Assembly (NCBI GenBank): GCA_032717465.1 | Contig: CM064666.1 | Coordinates: 17,523,019-17,587,018, forward strand | Reading direction: 5' to 3' | Source: Coenobita brevimanus | Lineage: Eukaryota > Arthropoda > Malacostraca > Decapoda > Coenobitidae | DNA length: 64,000 nucleotides | In this document: piece by piece, positions 1 through 11,500 of the stretch | Numbering within the stretch: the first letter of the stretch is position 1 | Layout: the number at the start of each line of letters is the position of its first letter | Translations under genes and position numbers: made by a program | Notes under the pieces: generated by a model | Databases searched by the model: none | Seen by the model: the letters and a program-made list of their open reading frames with translations, nothing else | Told to the model about the DNA's origin: nothing

Positions 1-1500
1 ACTTCTCGCCCTAAGAACACTAGCTACTGAGCGGGGTCCTCTTTCGAGACCGGAACTAGAACACATAACAAGAGGAACAGGGCATAAAAACTCGGCAGAC
101 CACCCTTACACATATATTGCCTTAATTTGACTTCTTTACAATAAACATACCCGGTACAACTGTGTACAATGCAAGACATAGGGACAGCGTCAGGCTTCAA
201 TACAAAACAGTTACTGCACACCATACATACAAATGTAATCACCTTTAGCCACAATGTTCACTAATAGTACACAGGGGCGAGGCACAGGCTATGTAATCTT
301 TTCCTTACAGTCCTAGTGTACCATTCGTTAGTTCCAGACTTAGGTGATTCTCACTGTACATTGAGGGTGCCACTACGGTGAGTATATAGTCACTGCCAGT
401 TCTCAATATATCACCGATATGAATATGCCATGTAACACAGACACCGTCAGTCCTTGTTCTTTATGGTGTCACTGATATTACGCTAGTGGGCTTCTTGGGC
501 TGCTGAACCCTGGGCTTGATCAGAGGTGATGTCCGGGCGTAGGGGGCTGTTTCTCGGGCGTGCTCTCCCGTAGGGGGCACGGGACTACTGCAGGGAGAGT
601 AGTCGCCTGAGTGTGGTCGTGGTCCGGGGTGCAAGGAGGCCGCCTCTGAGTGGGGCCTCGACCTGGTAGGTGGCCCTTGGGACTGGGGCCAAACAAAGCC
701 AGTAGACGTGCCTGCCGCCGTTTGCTTTGGGCGGAGGGTCGTCAGTGGGAAGGACTTGGGAGTTCCTGCCCCGGGGTCCTGTGGATGTCCCTTGGTGGCC
801 AGGGGCTGGGCCGCCGTCAGGAGTCGTCTGCGGCGTCCCTTCCAGGTAGCGTCCGTCAGTGCTGAGGGTCGTCCAGGGGCAATCCGAAGGGCGTGGATCC
901 CCTCTCCTGAGATCGGGCCTTGCCACCACTCCTCAAACGGCAGCTCCTCCTGGGGGCCACACCTGTGGGGAGAGTGAAAAGGGCGTCCTGCACGGCCTTT
1001 GGGTGGGAGGTGGGTTGCACCAGGGACTTCCTTCGATGGGGAACAGCCCCAGGGACTGCAGACGAAGGGCGAACAATGGCCAACCCTTCCCCGATATGGA
1101 CAGCGGCCGACGTCGCAATTCCACAGACCCTGAGGGCAGCAGCAGAAGGGTGTACGGTGGCCATCCCTTCCCCGGTATGGACGGTGGCTGATACCGCGGT
1201 GCTGCTCCAGGAGGAAGTGGAGGCAGATGAAGGGCGTACAGTGGCTGTCCCTTCCCCGACGTGGATAGTGGCTAATGTCGTGGTTCCGCCTTTCCCTGGC
1301 TTGCCAGTCGACGTGCGTACAGTGGCTGTCACGTCCAACCCAAGGCATACAGTGGCCGCCACCGCAGGTTCCAGGTGTGGCTGCAGCAGAGGGGCATACA
1401 ATGGCCGTCCCTTCCCCGGTATGGACGATGGCCGATACCACGGTGCTGCAGAGGGCAACAGCTGAAGGACGTACAATGGCCGATCCTTCCTCGGTATGGA
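1..1500. repeat. GC-rich dispersed repeat, copy 1
   Basis: This stretch is homologous to 36,640-38,750. Both begin with an 'agcggggctctcttttgag'-like block followed by 'gaccgg', a run of 'aaaaactc' and 'ccttacac.tattgc', and both later contain 'ctggggccaaacaa' within GC-rich sequence. Both also carry a large internal minisatellite, but the repeat units differ. The open frames across it (a 326-codon minus frame at 461-1,441, for example) are by-products of GC-rich repeats with no domain. The element class is unknown. It is cut by the left window edge. Confidence 0.6.
1080..1500. repeat. ~80-bp minisatellite inside GC-rich repeat
   Basis: Units with the core 'cccttccccggtatggacg' begin near 1,084, 1,167, 1,249, 1,326 (diverged), 1,405 and 1,485, giving a period of about 80 bp. 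Copies differ by scattered substitutions. It gives long proline, arginine and glycine-rich frames on both strands that I do not regard as coding. Confidence 0.75.
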
Positions 1501-1504
1501 GGGG

Positions 1505-1700
1505 GAGGCGGTGGCTGAATCGGTAGAGAGGCGACCTGCAATCCTAATGGACCCAGGATCGAATCCCGGCTGGGGCAGGGAACAGTTTAAGGATTTGAAT
1601 TTCCTAAGAAGCAGACTTTCCTGAGCTACCAGATGACCCGCCGACATGTCGTAAAAGTAACCCCGCTAATACCAGTACACCAGTCCTGTATGAGACAGCC
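1505..1700 (+). mobile_element. tRNA-derived SINE
   Basis: The head has RNA polymerase III internal promoter boxes: A box 'tggctgaatcgg' at 1,512-1,523 and B box 'ggatcgaatcc' at 1,556-1,566, about 33 bp apart as in tRNA genes. The acceptor-stem pairing is not tRNA-like, and the sequence runs on into a non-tRNA body ('gccgacatgtcgtaaaag' near 1,641), so this is a SINE rather than a functional tRNA gene. It directly abuts the GC-rich minisatellite. Confidence 0.65.
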
Positions 1701-2100
1701 CTAGCATGTATTCAATATGGACGGTGGGTGTTAGCGCCGAAGTGGTGACATGTGGAGGTGTAGGAAGACTACTGGGCCTTGGGATAGGCTACTGCCCCCA
1801 AGAAATAGGCCCTGAGCCTTTGCCCAGAGTCGGACACATAAAAAAAAAAAAAAAAAATACCACGGTGCTGCTTGGGACTGTGCTTGGACAAGTCCCACCC
1901 CGATCCTGTCGAGGGCTGGCCCGGCTGAGATGTAGTCTGCCGTTGCTGTCTAGTTGTCGTTGGCCGTGTTGAGGGACAGAGGGGCGTATGGTCGTGGCAT
2001 ACCTGGGTCCGTCTCGCTCGGACCTGGCGCTCGCGCTACCTGTCCCTCCGTGGTCTCTGCCTAGGGGGGGGGTGGGGCCGCGGCTCCGCCCTAGGGAGTG
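1701..2100. other. No gene seen
   Basis: This stretch holds GC-rich sequence and an A-run of about 18 bp at 1,840-1,857, possibly a retroposon tail. No convincing exon, RNA gene or complete element was found. Confidence 0.5.
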
Positions 2101-2104
2101 TGTA

Positions 2105-2215
2105 TTTCATATTTCATTCATTGCCAGACGCCATGTATCCCAAACGGGGTGGCCAAGGACTTAGAGTAAATTGTTTTACAGGGAGGGGCACTAATCCTCC
2201 ACCAACCCCACTGTG
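2105..2215 (-). mobile_element. Internally deleted RTE (5' UTR fused to 3' end), copy 1
   Basis: Read on the minus strand, the RTE 5' UTR motif 'ttggtggagg.ttagtgcc' (seen at 34,140 and 51,830) is followed after about 30 bases by the RTE 3' terminus: 'ggccacccc', then 'ggcgtctggcaat' and a degenerate GAAT/GATA-type tail. All coding sequence is missing. The copy at 34,034-34,250 has the same join, so this looks like a mobile non-autonomous derivative rather than a random deletion. It is truncated at its 5' end. Confidence 0.65.
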
Positions 2216-2540
2216 TGTTTTTCGTTATTATTTATTTATTTGTTTCCAGGGAGAACAAGCGATAAGAGGGGAATTCCTACCGTGTCGTTTCCTTGTCTTT
2301 GAAAAAACAATTGATAATTTTCCTCTCATAACCCACACTGACGCCCCTTGATGTCTCTGGTCCGAAATTCTCAACAGTATTTGCTTCTTGGCACCTATCC
2401 TTAGCGATTTATTTTGCATATCACGACGTAGTATTCTCTTGCATGTTATTTATATCATTATGAATATAGATTGCAAAAACGGCATACAACCATACAATCA
2501 TATATTAACAAGTCAGATAGAAAACTTAACAAAGAGGTGA

Positions 2541-2745
2541 TATACGCTTTTCGCCTGAACTTGGTCTAAAACTGCAGTCTTTCCATTTTAAACACTGAGT
2601 TGTAACTGATGAACTCTAAATATGCTAATCACGAAGAAGTGCTACGAAAATGTGGACCCGTGGTACTGTCTATTATGCTAGGTTCAACACGCCTCAAAAG
2701 GACGAAAATTTGGACAAAGTAAGATGAAAGGACTGTGGTAAATGA
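2541..2745 (+). mobile_element. MITE, ~216-bp family
   Basis: The left end 'tatacgcttttcgcctgaac' followed by 'ttggtctaaaac' mirrors the right end, where 'aaaatttggacaaagt' is followed by 'aagatgaaagg'. The core 'taatcacgaagaagtgct' is shared with copies at 26.9, 27.8, 28.0, 30.5 and 45.2 kb. It has no coding capacity. The terminal inverted repeats are imperfect here. Confidence 0.6.
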
Positions 2746-2786
2746 AGGTAAATCATCACTAAAGTTTTATTTAAATCTCTATACAG

Positions 2787-2978
2787 ATGACATGGGTGGA
2801 CGTGTGCGTAGCGGCCTACCTGGATATCTACGAGGAAATACTAGGGCAAGATCTGCTGACTGGCCATCCTCGTACCGCCGCCTTGCTGAAAAACGTCAGA
2901 TCACTGCCACAAATATCAGCCTGGATCAGCGAACGGCCGGGCTGGACCAAGTTTGAGGATCCAGAGGGGCTGTTTTGA
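2787..2978 (+). CDS. Glutathione S-transferase, C-terminal exon (sigma-like)
   Basis: This is the terminal exon of a glutathione S-transferase, a cytosolic enzyme that conjugates glutathione to electrophiles; sigma-class members can act as prostaglandin D synthase. A good acceptor ('ttaaatctctatacag') ends at 2,786. The 63 codons run to TGA at 2,976-2,978. The peptide shows the all-helical C-terminal domain pattern: MTWVDVCVAAYLDI (the conserved 'T.aD' helix that caps the hydrophobic core), then VRSLPQISAWISERP, equivalent to the family's 'V..nPkI..Wi..RP' motif, then a short tail. Upstream exons with the thioredoxin-like glutathione-binding domain are not visible in 1-2,786 and must lie outside the window or beyond the repeats. 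Class is inferred from the C-terminal motif only. Confidence 0.8.
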   Translation: MTWVDVCVAAYLDIYEEILGQDLLTGHPRTAALLKNVRSLPQISAWISERPGWTKFEDPEGLF

Positions 2979-3050
2979 TGAAGAGAGGAAGAATGGAGGA
3001 GAAATGACAGAAAATCGAATGAGATGAAACTGAACAAAACTTACTGACAA

Positions 3051-3055
3051 TGTGT

Positions 3056-3097
<42 letters not shown>

Positions 3098-3372
3098 ATC
3101 AACCACTTTCCCTTGGTCACTATGGCAAACAAACTGCCGGAGTGGAGAATGTTTGAGGACTAGGGCTGATGGAAGGAAGAATGGAAAGGAAAGGAGTGAA
3201 GATTTTAATGATCTATATTGTTATACGTGGAAATGTTGGCTGGGAGAGAGAGACAGGGTAGAGCCAGATTTCTTTATTTTCGTTAACGTTTCTGAAGATG
3301 GGTTTTTGTGTTGCCCGAAACATTAGAATAAAGAAATTAAGCTCAAACCTGTCTCTCTCTCACACAACAATT

Positions 3373-3420
<48 letters not shown>
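3051..3420. repeat. GT/GA and GA microsatellites in GST 3' flank
   Basis: A (TG)n-(AG)n compound tract lies at 3,051-3,096 and a (GA)n tract at 3,374-3,420. Between them is 'ctgaagatgggtttttgtg', a short repeat-like motif. Confidence 0.85.
3327..3332 (+). promoter_or_regulatory. Possible poly(A) signal of the GST gene
   Basis: AATAAA lies 349 bases after the GST stop codon on the same strand. It is followed by AT-rich sequence. It sits in repeat-like sequence, so the assignment is tentative. Confidence 0.35.
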
Positions 3421-3424
<4 letters not shown>

Positions 3425-3429
3425 CATTT

Positions 3430-5060
3430 TATTGCTTTGTGTTCATTGATTAATAAAATGTTGATACCCCTGACTCATTTTATTTTTGACTTTTGTAAAC
3501 GATCTCACTTTCTATACGGTAGAATCGATCCCGGTAATATATACTGGGTGGATCGTCTCTGAGACAATTATTTCTAGCTGTATTTCTAGTTACACAATAC
3601 CTCATTAATACACAAAATCATCTCCCTTGCCAAAAGATGTTATTTTGACCAGGGGATATCCCTTACAGTGAAGAGCTTACCATGTAATGATTTCGGGTTT
3701 GAATTTCCCGCCCACGACAGCACATTTCCTTGTAAATAAATTCCTGTAGTAAATAGTTTGGGTAAGATATTATTTATCACTGGAGATAAATCTGGTCATG
3801 GAGAAAACAACATATTCAGTTATACACCTGTATATTCAGTAATGATAATTTTCATTTAATTTACTCCGTGAAGTTCGTGCACGAAGCTGCTCGAAGCATC
3901 AGTTCTCTCCCTGCTACCATGGAGTTCAGTTCGCTCCTTGCCACCAGACAGATTCGTTCTCTTCCCGCACCTGGACAGTAAACAGCATCAGCCATCATCC
4001 TGCACTTAATACATCAGCCTTACAGCTAAGTACTCAGCATATTTATTTCAGGCCTTCAGATAGTTATACTGAGTACTGATTAAAACGCCATCCATATACT
4101 GTATAATTATAATGGTGAGTTGTTCTGCTTTATGTTAGTTGATAGTTCAGACCCACTATAGTGATAATAACTAAGATAAATTGGTACCGTGACCAGGATT
4201 ATATCTAGTGATAAATAACAGGGGATTGCAGGTGTGAGAGTGGGAACATTGTTTGTACTGTGTCGGCGATCAAATTATATGTTGCGTGGGGCACCAGGGG
4301 AGGCTGCGCGTGGTTGGGGGGGTGTCGGGGTAAGGTTTGAACCCTCCCCAGTAGATTATCTGTCCCCTTTGAAGAAAGTATAGCCTTGTTTGGGCATTCC
4401 TATGTCCAGAGATTCCCACTAGATCGTCTGGTGCAGGATCCAGACGATGCTCCAGCCTTTTATGTCCGCAAATTTGGCGTGCTTGGATGCACCTAAAATG
4501 CTGCCGTGCCCGCCGCCAGAATAGGGGTGGGACTGAACCGCATTCAGTCCCAGGTAACACCGTATTGACGGCTTTGTTACACGCTCTTATGGCACTAGGT
4601 TAACAGATGCATGCTATAGATTTTGTTTACTTAAATGTGGCAAACTGCTTTGTACAGTCCACAAATCCTCCAAAGGAAGTTTTGTGTATGGGGAAATTCA
4701 CCTTACATATTATCGTCATCCCATCCCTATTCTTCATCACAGGCATGTGAGCAGCATCGTGAAAATAAGTAAGGAAATGGTCAAGGAGGAATAAAAATCA
4801 GTCAGGTGTGTGGGTTATTGGCCTTCACATTTATTTATCCACCATTCAGTACTCTGAAATTTGAAGTCTTGTTTCATGAGTTGTATAACATCTACAACTG
4901 AGGTCATGCCCATTTTGATGCAGCATTCATTTCTGTTCATTACATTTTAATTCTTCAGCATCAGTACCTGTTTTATTATATATATTTTTTTATTTATTAT
5001 TTTAATTACTTTCACATGCTAAATAATGGAATAACTTAATACCTTATTTCTTCATCCATA
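3430..5060. other. No gene seen; LTR-like stretch with primer-site-like motif
   Basis: The stretch is mostly AT-rich with no convincing exon. Around 4,182-4,199 'tggtaccgtgaccaggat' resembles the primer-binding site that follows the 5' LTR of LTR retrotransposons. A matching 3' LTR, a gag ORF or a clean CA end was not found. A minus frame at 4,270-4,560 shows no domain. Confidence 0.3.
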
Positions 5061-5061
5061 G

Positions 5062-5245
5062 TTCATCATCATCATCATCATCCGGACCTCCTATCCCATC
5101 CTAGGGTGGGGTGAGGAGTAGCAGCGTCCACACAGCCAAAGTTTGCTCAGTTCATTGGGACACATTTCCATTCACTCATCATTCAAGCCCACGGAATCCT
5201 GGCTCCATCTGATAGGCCAGAAAGTTTCACCACGTTCTGTAACTT
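5062..5245 (-). mobile_element. GAT-tailed retroposon (family C)
   Basis: On the minus strand it runs 'gtgaaactttctggcc', 'agccaggattccgtgggct', then 'ctcctcaccccaccctaggatggg' (a hairpin in two arms) and a (GAT)n tail, seen as ATC repeats at 5,062-5,082. It matches 6,500-6,657 and 17,048-17,250. No ORF is present. It is probably the 3' end of a LINE or a SINE using the same 3' signal. Confidence 0.7.
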
Positions 5246-5390
5246 CATATATATTTATTCGATAGAGTCAGTCTGAACGCTGTCACGTTAAAAAGGGTGC
5301 CAAATCCATGGTCATGTGCTCCTCTGCACAAAATTAATCCAGCCAGCTCGATCTCTTGTCAGTCCCTTAGCCTCCATATATACTTAAATA

Positions 5391-5815
5391 TCTATCTATC
5401 TATCTATTGCCAGACGCCTCAATCCCGTTTGGGGTGGCCACAAACAAATCGCCTCCAAGTCGCCCTGTCCCCTGCCATTTCACTGCCCTGCTCCCAACTC
5501 ACACCCCCCTCTCTCATATACCTCTCCACCCCATCCCTCCATCTCATCCTCGGCCTCCCCCTCCCTCTTCCCCCCTCCACCTCACTCACATACACTCTCT
5601 TCGTCAGTCTTTCACCCTCCATCCTCTCCACATGGCCAAACCACCTCAGTGTGTTCCTCATAACGCTTCCTATCACATCCACATCAACACCACAACGCTC
5701 CTTTATATTCTCATTCGTCAGCCTGTCTCTCCATGTGACTCCACAGGCTCCTCTTAAATAACTCATTTCCACTGCTCTCACTCTTGACTTTTGTCCTTCC
5801 AATATACTGTTTACT
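5391..5815 (-). mobile_element. RTE LINE 3' fragment
   Basis: This is a 5'-truncated RTE-type copy ending in (GATA)n (5,391-5,410, seen as TATC). The 127-codon minus frame at 5,419-5,802 encodes the C-terminal part of the ORF, including MSYLRGACGVTWRDRLTNE, LRWFGHVERMEGERL and GRGRPRMRWRDGVERYM, a basic region downstream of the reverse transcriptase. The 3' UTR ends 'ggcgtctggcaatagatag'. The reverse-transcriptase core is absent, so the copy is dead on arrival. Confidence 0.85.
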
Positions 5816-6499
5816 TAAAGGCCAGACTCAGCAGCAGAAGAGAGATTTTTTGTGTGTTTCATGAAAATTTTGCACTGTAAAACCATAAGTCAGACAGCAT
5901 GTTCTGTTTGATAGAATGGGAAGTATGGTCAATTACCCATTACAGTGATTGATAGATATTTTCTAATATGAACATCTTTTTTTATTTATATCTTTATAAT
6001 GGTAATAGCATGTATTTGTACAACTAATTCACAAGTAAAAGTTTAATTTGGTTAGTCATTTCCCTGCAGTTGTACTAATGGGGGACTTTCAGAGTGTCGT
6101 TTAGAACCGAAGACCTAACTCAGATGTGGACCCAAAATTGTAACGTAACTATCGTGGCTATTCTAAATGTCTTAGTAAACTTACGAGATTTGCCAGGAGC
6201 AGAGACCACTCATCACTGAAATGCTCATTAATAAAAAATATCACACACATGAAAGGATATTTTTGACAGGCTGGTTTGCATTTGCATAAATTAGTCTTCT
6301 ATCCAGCAATCGCTTACACACAATCAATTCACTAATGAGTTCAGTGGAGTTGGCTTCCATATCTACATTAGTATCGTATTTCTGAGAAAGAGTAGTGCTG
6401 TATTGAAGCCTGTCATTGCCTTAGTTGTTTGGAATTTAATATTTACCAAATACCACTCTATTGGATATGTTTATGTGAAGCTACAGAACATGGTGAATG
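5816..6499. other. No gene seen
   Basis: AT-rich sequence without convincing exons, RNA genes or recognised repeats. Confidence 0.5.
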
Positions 6500-6657
6500 T
6501 TTTTGGTGTATCCGATAGAGCCAGGATTCCAGGGGCTAGAACGATGAGTAAATGGAAGGGTGGCCCATTGGCTTGGGCAAATTTGGGCTGTCTGGACATT
6601 GCTACTCCTCACCCTGTCCTAGGGTGGGCAAGGAGGTCCCGATGATGATGATGATGG
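6500..6657 (+). mobile_element. GAT-tailed retroposon (family C)
   Basis: The body includes 'gccaggattccaggggcta', then the hairpin 'ctcctcaccctgtcc' / 'tagggtgggcaaggagg', and a short GAT tail at 6,641-6,656. It has the same order as the minus-strand copies at 5.1 and 17.1 kb. Confidence 0.7.
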
Positions 6658-6790
6658 CCAAATACCGCCACTTGACATTTGTTTGCACATTTTGTGGGGA
6701 CCATCCCAAAGTTAGAATAATACATAACTCACTCTTCACTCATTCTTGATGTGGGTGGGTGTGCATATGGTTCATTAAATAGAAAACCAC

Positions 6791-6836
6791 AAGTGCTCGT
6801 GGGCCCTTCGGGCCCCTCGCACTTGCTCCTGCGGAG
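6791..6836. other. Stable GC hairpin with UUCG-type loop
   Basis: The arms 'aagtgctcgtgggccc' and 'gggcccctcgcactt' pair around a TTCG-type loop at 6,791-6,825, with a few central mismatches. A second small hairpin 'ctcctgcggag' follows. The island stands out against AT-rich flanks. Its function is unknown. Confidence 0.5.
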
Positions 6837-7067
6837 GGCTCTCGCGCTGCTGTAGTTTATTGTAGTTATACATATGGGCAAAATATTCTACAGAGATCTT
6901 ATGCCGGGCTTAGGGAGCAGTGTTTTTTGGTTAAAGTGTGATCGCTCATTAAATATAGTAAAAGTTTTTCAATCGTGATGGGACCAAGGTTTTTCACATC
7001 AGTGAATTTTTTGCAATTTTTGTGCCAATTTTGGTGCGATTTGAATGTGTAGTTTCGGCTGCCCATA

Positions 7068-7275
<208 letters not shown>

Positions 7276-7368
7276 CTACTGCTATAGTATATTAGATTGT
7301 GGCCAGTGATCACAGCTTTGAGGTCCAATATTTGTTAGATTCTTATGATGTACCATGATGTATATCCT

Positions 7369-7370
<2 letters not shown>

Positions 7371-7422
<52 letters not shown>

Positions 7423-7455
7423 TTATTATTATTATATTATTATTATTTTTATTAT
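7371..7455. repeat. (ATT)n microsatellite
   Basis: Nearly pure ATT repeat, adjoining a family C end at 7,460 and a second TTC/ATT array at 7,516-7,580. Confidence 0.95.
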
Positions 7456-7459
7456 TAGT

Positions 7460-7507
7460 AATTCATCATCATCCGGATCTCCTCTCCCACCTTAGGGCAG
7501 GATGAGG
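7460..7507 (-). mobile_element. GAT-tailed retroposon 3' end (family C)
   Basis: Only the terminal hairpin ('cctcatcctgccc' and 'taaggtgggagagg' on the minus strand) and a two- to three-unit GAT tail remain. Confidence 0.6.
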
Positions 7508-7515
7508 AATTGTTA

Positions 7516-7536
7516 TTCTTCTTCTTCTTCTTCTCC

Positions 7537-7579
<43 letters not shown>

Positions 7580-7580
7580 G
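7516..7580. repeat. (TTC)n-(ATT)n microsatellite
   Basis: TTC repeats pass into ATT repeats, ending just before a pyrimidine tract and a candidate splice acceptor at 7,596. Confidence 0.95.
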
Positions 7581-7596
7581 TCTTTCTATTTTACAG

Positions 7597-7701
7597 TGTG
7601 GTGGGCAACAAGCACTGCAGCAGTCCTGGCTTGCAGCTCCTGAAAACACTATTGGAGAATGGCCTGGTACCGCCAAACTGAGTCTATTGTATATTGTGTC
7701 A
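7597..7701 (+). CDS. Candidate internal exon, unknown gene
   Basis: A strong acceptor ('gtctttctattttacag') ends at 7,596. A possible donor 'gtgtcag|gtttgt' follows at 7,701. The frame starting TGT GGT GGG is open throughout, encoding a Gln- and Ala-containing peptide; a second frame is open for 27 codons. No family is recognised. Microsatellite and LINE flanks make chance splice-like sites likely. Confidence 0.25.
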
Positions 7702-7756
7702 GGTTTGTGTCTATCTGGTCACTTATATCTATTTTTCTATTAATCTGTCTCTGTCT

Positions 7757-8150
7757 TTTGCAAGGCACCTTATTCCTGTAAGGGATGGCCACTAACAAAT
7801 TGCCTCCATGTTGCCCTGTCCCCTGCCCTCCCTCCAACTCACACCCCTCCTTCCCTCATATCTTGCTCCATTCCATCCCTCCACCTTATCCTTGGCCTCC
7901 CCCACCACCTCATTCATGTGCACTCTTCCTGTCAGTCTCTCATTCCCCATCTTCTCCACTCCATCTTTCCATCTCATCTTTGATCTCCCCTCCCATCTCA
8001 CTCACATGCACTCTTCTAGTCAGTCTTTCATTGTCCATCCTCTCCACATAGCCAAATCATCTCAGAGTATTTCTCTTAACACATCAACACCACAGTGCTC
8101 CTTTCCTTCCTCATTTGTCAGTCTGTCTACGTGTCTACTTATCACAGCAT
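7757..8150 (-). mobile_element. RTE LINE 3' fragment, decayed
   Basis: The minus strand retains 'gggcgacatggag'-like and 'gccatcc.ttacagg' 3' UTR blocks plus broken coding sequence for the C-terminal region. Duplicated 'tccctccacctcatcct' segments show internal rearrangement. Reading frames are interrupted. Confidence 0.65.
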
Positions 8151-8511
8151 AAAATAACCATCTTTCCATCTTACTACTGAGATGTCTATCTATCTATCTA
8201 TATACCTAGGCTGCTTCCCCCAAGGAAAGGGAGGTAGCCGAGACAGGACGACTCACTCTCCATTTACTCATCCATTCAAACACATTCATTCGCATCTTAG
8301 CCCCAAAGGGGAGAACGGACAGATCCTCACCGCATCACACCGCACAAGGGTCAACTGCGCAATGCAAGCAGTGACATCCACAGCAGGGCCCGACAGCAGA
8401 ACTGGTTTACCCCTGCCACATCATAACAGACCCATCCCCTTACCCGCACCTGACCTGACTAGCTGATCAGACCAAATGCGGGAGAATATCCCCTCAGGGC
8501 TGCGTCATCAC

Positions 8512-11500
8512 TTATTCATTCACAATTTCTCTCCATTTATTTCTGTCACGCACAGCCACTCTTCCTTGCTCAACAGACATCCCTCTCGCATCCAGCGCTC
8601 TCTTCACACTGTCCATCCATCCTATTCGTGGTCTTCCTCTCAGTCTTACACCTCTCACATCATATCTAGTTATCTTTTTCACCAATCGCTCATTATCCAT
8701 TCTCTCCATATGCCCAAACCATTGCAACACCCTCTGCTCAACTCTACCAGCCATCTCCCGAACAACTCCAGTTCTCCTTCGCACTTCATCATTTCGCACT
8801 CGATCCATACGCGTCACTCCACACATACTCCTCAGACATCTCATCTCCATTACATTCAAACTTTTCCTCTCTGCTACACCCATATTCCATGTTTCAGCCC
8901 CATATAACGCAGTCGGTACCACAACACCCTCATACAGCCTTCTCTTTACATCCATTCTAAGCGAACGACATTTAAACACTTTTTTCATTCCTCCCAGCAC
9001 CTTTCCTACTTCATTAATTCTAAACTTCACTTCTGCATCTATTCTTCCATCCACAGCAACATGTGACCCTAGATATTTAAAACAATCTACCTCCTCAAGC
9101 AACTCACCATTCAAAACTATATTCATCCCCCTACCATCTATCAACCTCGTACACTTCATCGCTTTACTCTTATTCTCATTTACTTTCAATTTCCTCCTTT
9201 CACACACCCTTCCAAACTCCTCTACCAACTGTCTCAATTTCTCCTCTGAATCAGTCACCAATGCAGTATCATCTGCAAACAGCAGTTGCTTCAGATTCCA
9301 CTCTCCTCCATCAACATTTACCAGACTCAGACCACCTAAAACTCTTGCATTCACCTCCCTTACACACCATCCATGTAAATATTAAACAACCAAGGCGACA
9401 TCACACATCCCTGTCGCAGCCCCACTCTCACGGGAAACCAATCACTCACAGCATTTCCCACTCTTACACACGCTCTACTATTTACATAAAAACTTTTCAC
9501 CCCTTTTAGTAACCTACCATCAAGTCCATACAATCTTAAAACAGTCCACAAAGCCTCCCTATCAATTCTATCATACGCTTTCTCTAAATCCATAAATGCC
9601 CAAAACACATCCTTGCCTTTCGCTAAATACTTTTCACACACTTGTCTCACAGCAAATACCTGATCAACGCATCCCCTCCCTCTCCTAAAGCCACACTGCT
9701 CATCACTAATCACTCCCTCTGTACCCTCTCTAACTCTCATAATTAACACTCTACCATACACTTTACCTACAACACTCAACAGACTTATACCCCTAAAGCT
9801 AGTACATTCATACTTATCACCCTTGCCTTTATACAACGGGACCACACAAGCACTTGCCCAGTCAATTGGCACCATACCTTTCTCAAAGCACACATTCAAT
9901 AATCTTACTAACCAGTCAACAATAGTCACTCCACCACCCTTCAGGCATTCCACAGCACACCCATCCATACCTGCAGCTTTCCCAGTTTTCATCTCCTTTA
10001 CTGCCTTCTCCACTTCCTCCTTCGTGATCAAAGAATCATTCAACTCTCCCAACACATTTATTCCTTGCACCCTTCTATCTGCCACAATCTCAGCCACGTT
10101 TTCCTCCTCTACATTTAACAATCTTTCAAAATACTCTGCCCATCTCTTCCTTACTGCATCCATCTCAATTAACATCCTTCCATCCTCTGCTTTTACTCGT
10201 TCTTCCTTCCCAGACTCTCCCTTTCGCACCCTTTTCACCTCCTTCCAAAACATTTTCTTATTCTGTTGAAAATTCTCTGTCAGCCGCCTACCCCACCTCT
10301 CATCTGCTGCCACTTTAGCATCACGCACAGCCCTTCTCTCTCTATTCCTCTTTTCCTTATACCTTTCATATGACATCTCATCCTTCCTCTGCAGCCACAC
10401 TTCATATGCACGTCTCTTCTCAGCCACAGCCATACTTACTTCCTCGCACCACCATTCACTTCCTTTTCTTACACCACCACCCACACGTCTCACACCACAC
10501 ACCTCTTCTGCATGCTCCACCACAGCACTCTTAAACAACTGCCATTCCTCCTCCACACTGCCATTTTCCCGATCTTTCACTGCGTTCCACTCATCTTTCA
10601 ATTTCTCCTGATACTCTATCTTTTTCTCTCTTTTATCCAACTCACTCACTTTCAAAACCTCCCTGCCACACCTAACCCTCCTAGCTCTCACCCATCTCTT
10701 ACCTACTCTTAACTTTCCCTCCACCAGGTAGTGGTCAGACATACCTCCACCCTCCCCTCTCAGAACTCTCACATCCAACAATCTTCCTATTACATTCCTA
10801 GACACAACCACATAGTCCATCAAGGCTCTATCAACAACCCTTCCACCCTCCTGTCTCACCCATGTATACTTATAAATATCTTTCTTCTCAAACAGCGTAT
10901 TCCCAATCACCATCTCTCGCTCAACACACATCGCTATCATTCGTTCCCCATTTTCATTTCTTCCAGGCACACCATGCATACCAACTACGCCTTCAACTGC
11001 TACATTTCCCACTCTAGCATTCAGATCTCCCATCATTACCACATTCACATTCGCTCCAAAACTCTGCAGACACTCATCAACATCATTCCAGAAAGACTCC
11101 TCTCTCTTGTTCATCCCTTTCACTACCAGGCCCATATGCACTCACAAACACCCACAACTCACGTTCAAATTTCGCTTTCACCCACATCAGTCTCGATGAC
11201 ACCTCCTTCCATTCAATCACACACTGCTGCACTTCCGGACTCACTAACAAGGCCACACCTTCTCTTGCCCTTCCTCTATCAACACCTGACAATCTTCCAT
11301 TCACACTTCCAAACATATATTCCCCCTTCCCTTTCATCTTCGTTTCACTCAAAGCTAACACATCCAACTTTCTTCTCACAAACATTCTCCCAATCTCCTC
11401 CCTTTTAGCCTCAATTGTACTACATCCACGCACATTCATAGACCCAATCTTCAGGGTACGGGGATAACTCCATCCCCCGTCCCTTTCTCTGGCCTGTCTC

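Noticed and set aside
461..1441. 326-codon minus-strand open frame
   Set aside because: It runs across a GC-rich minisatellite, has no domain, and competing frames are also open.
1505..1577. Functional tRNA gene
   Set aside because: The A and B boxes are present but the acceptor stem does not pair and a SINE body follows.
4270..4560. 96-codon minus frame with Cys/His residues as a zinc knuckle
   Set aside because: Spacing does not fit CCHC or C2H2 motifs.
9823..11408. Long plus-strand frames opposite the RTE
   Set aside because: They are antisense shadows of the RTE ORF.
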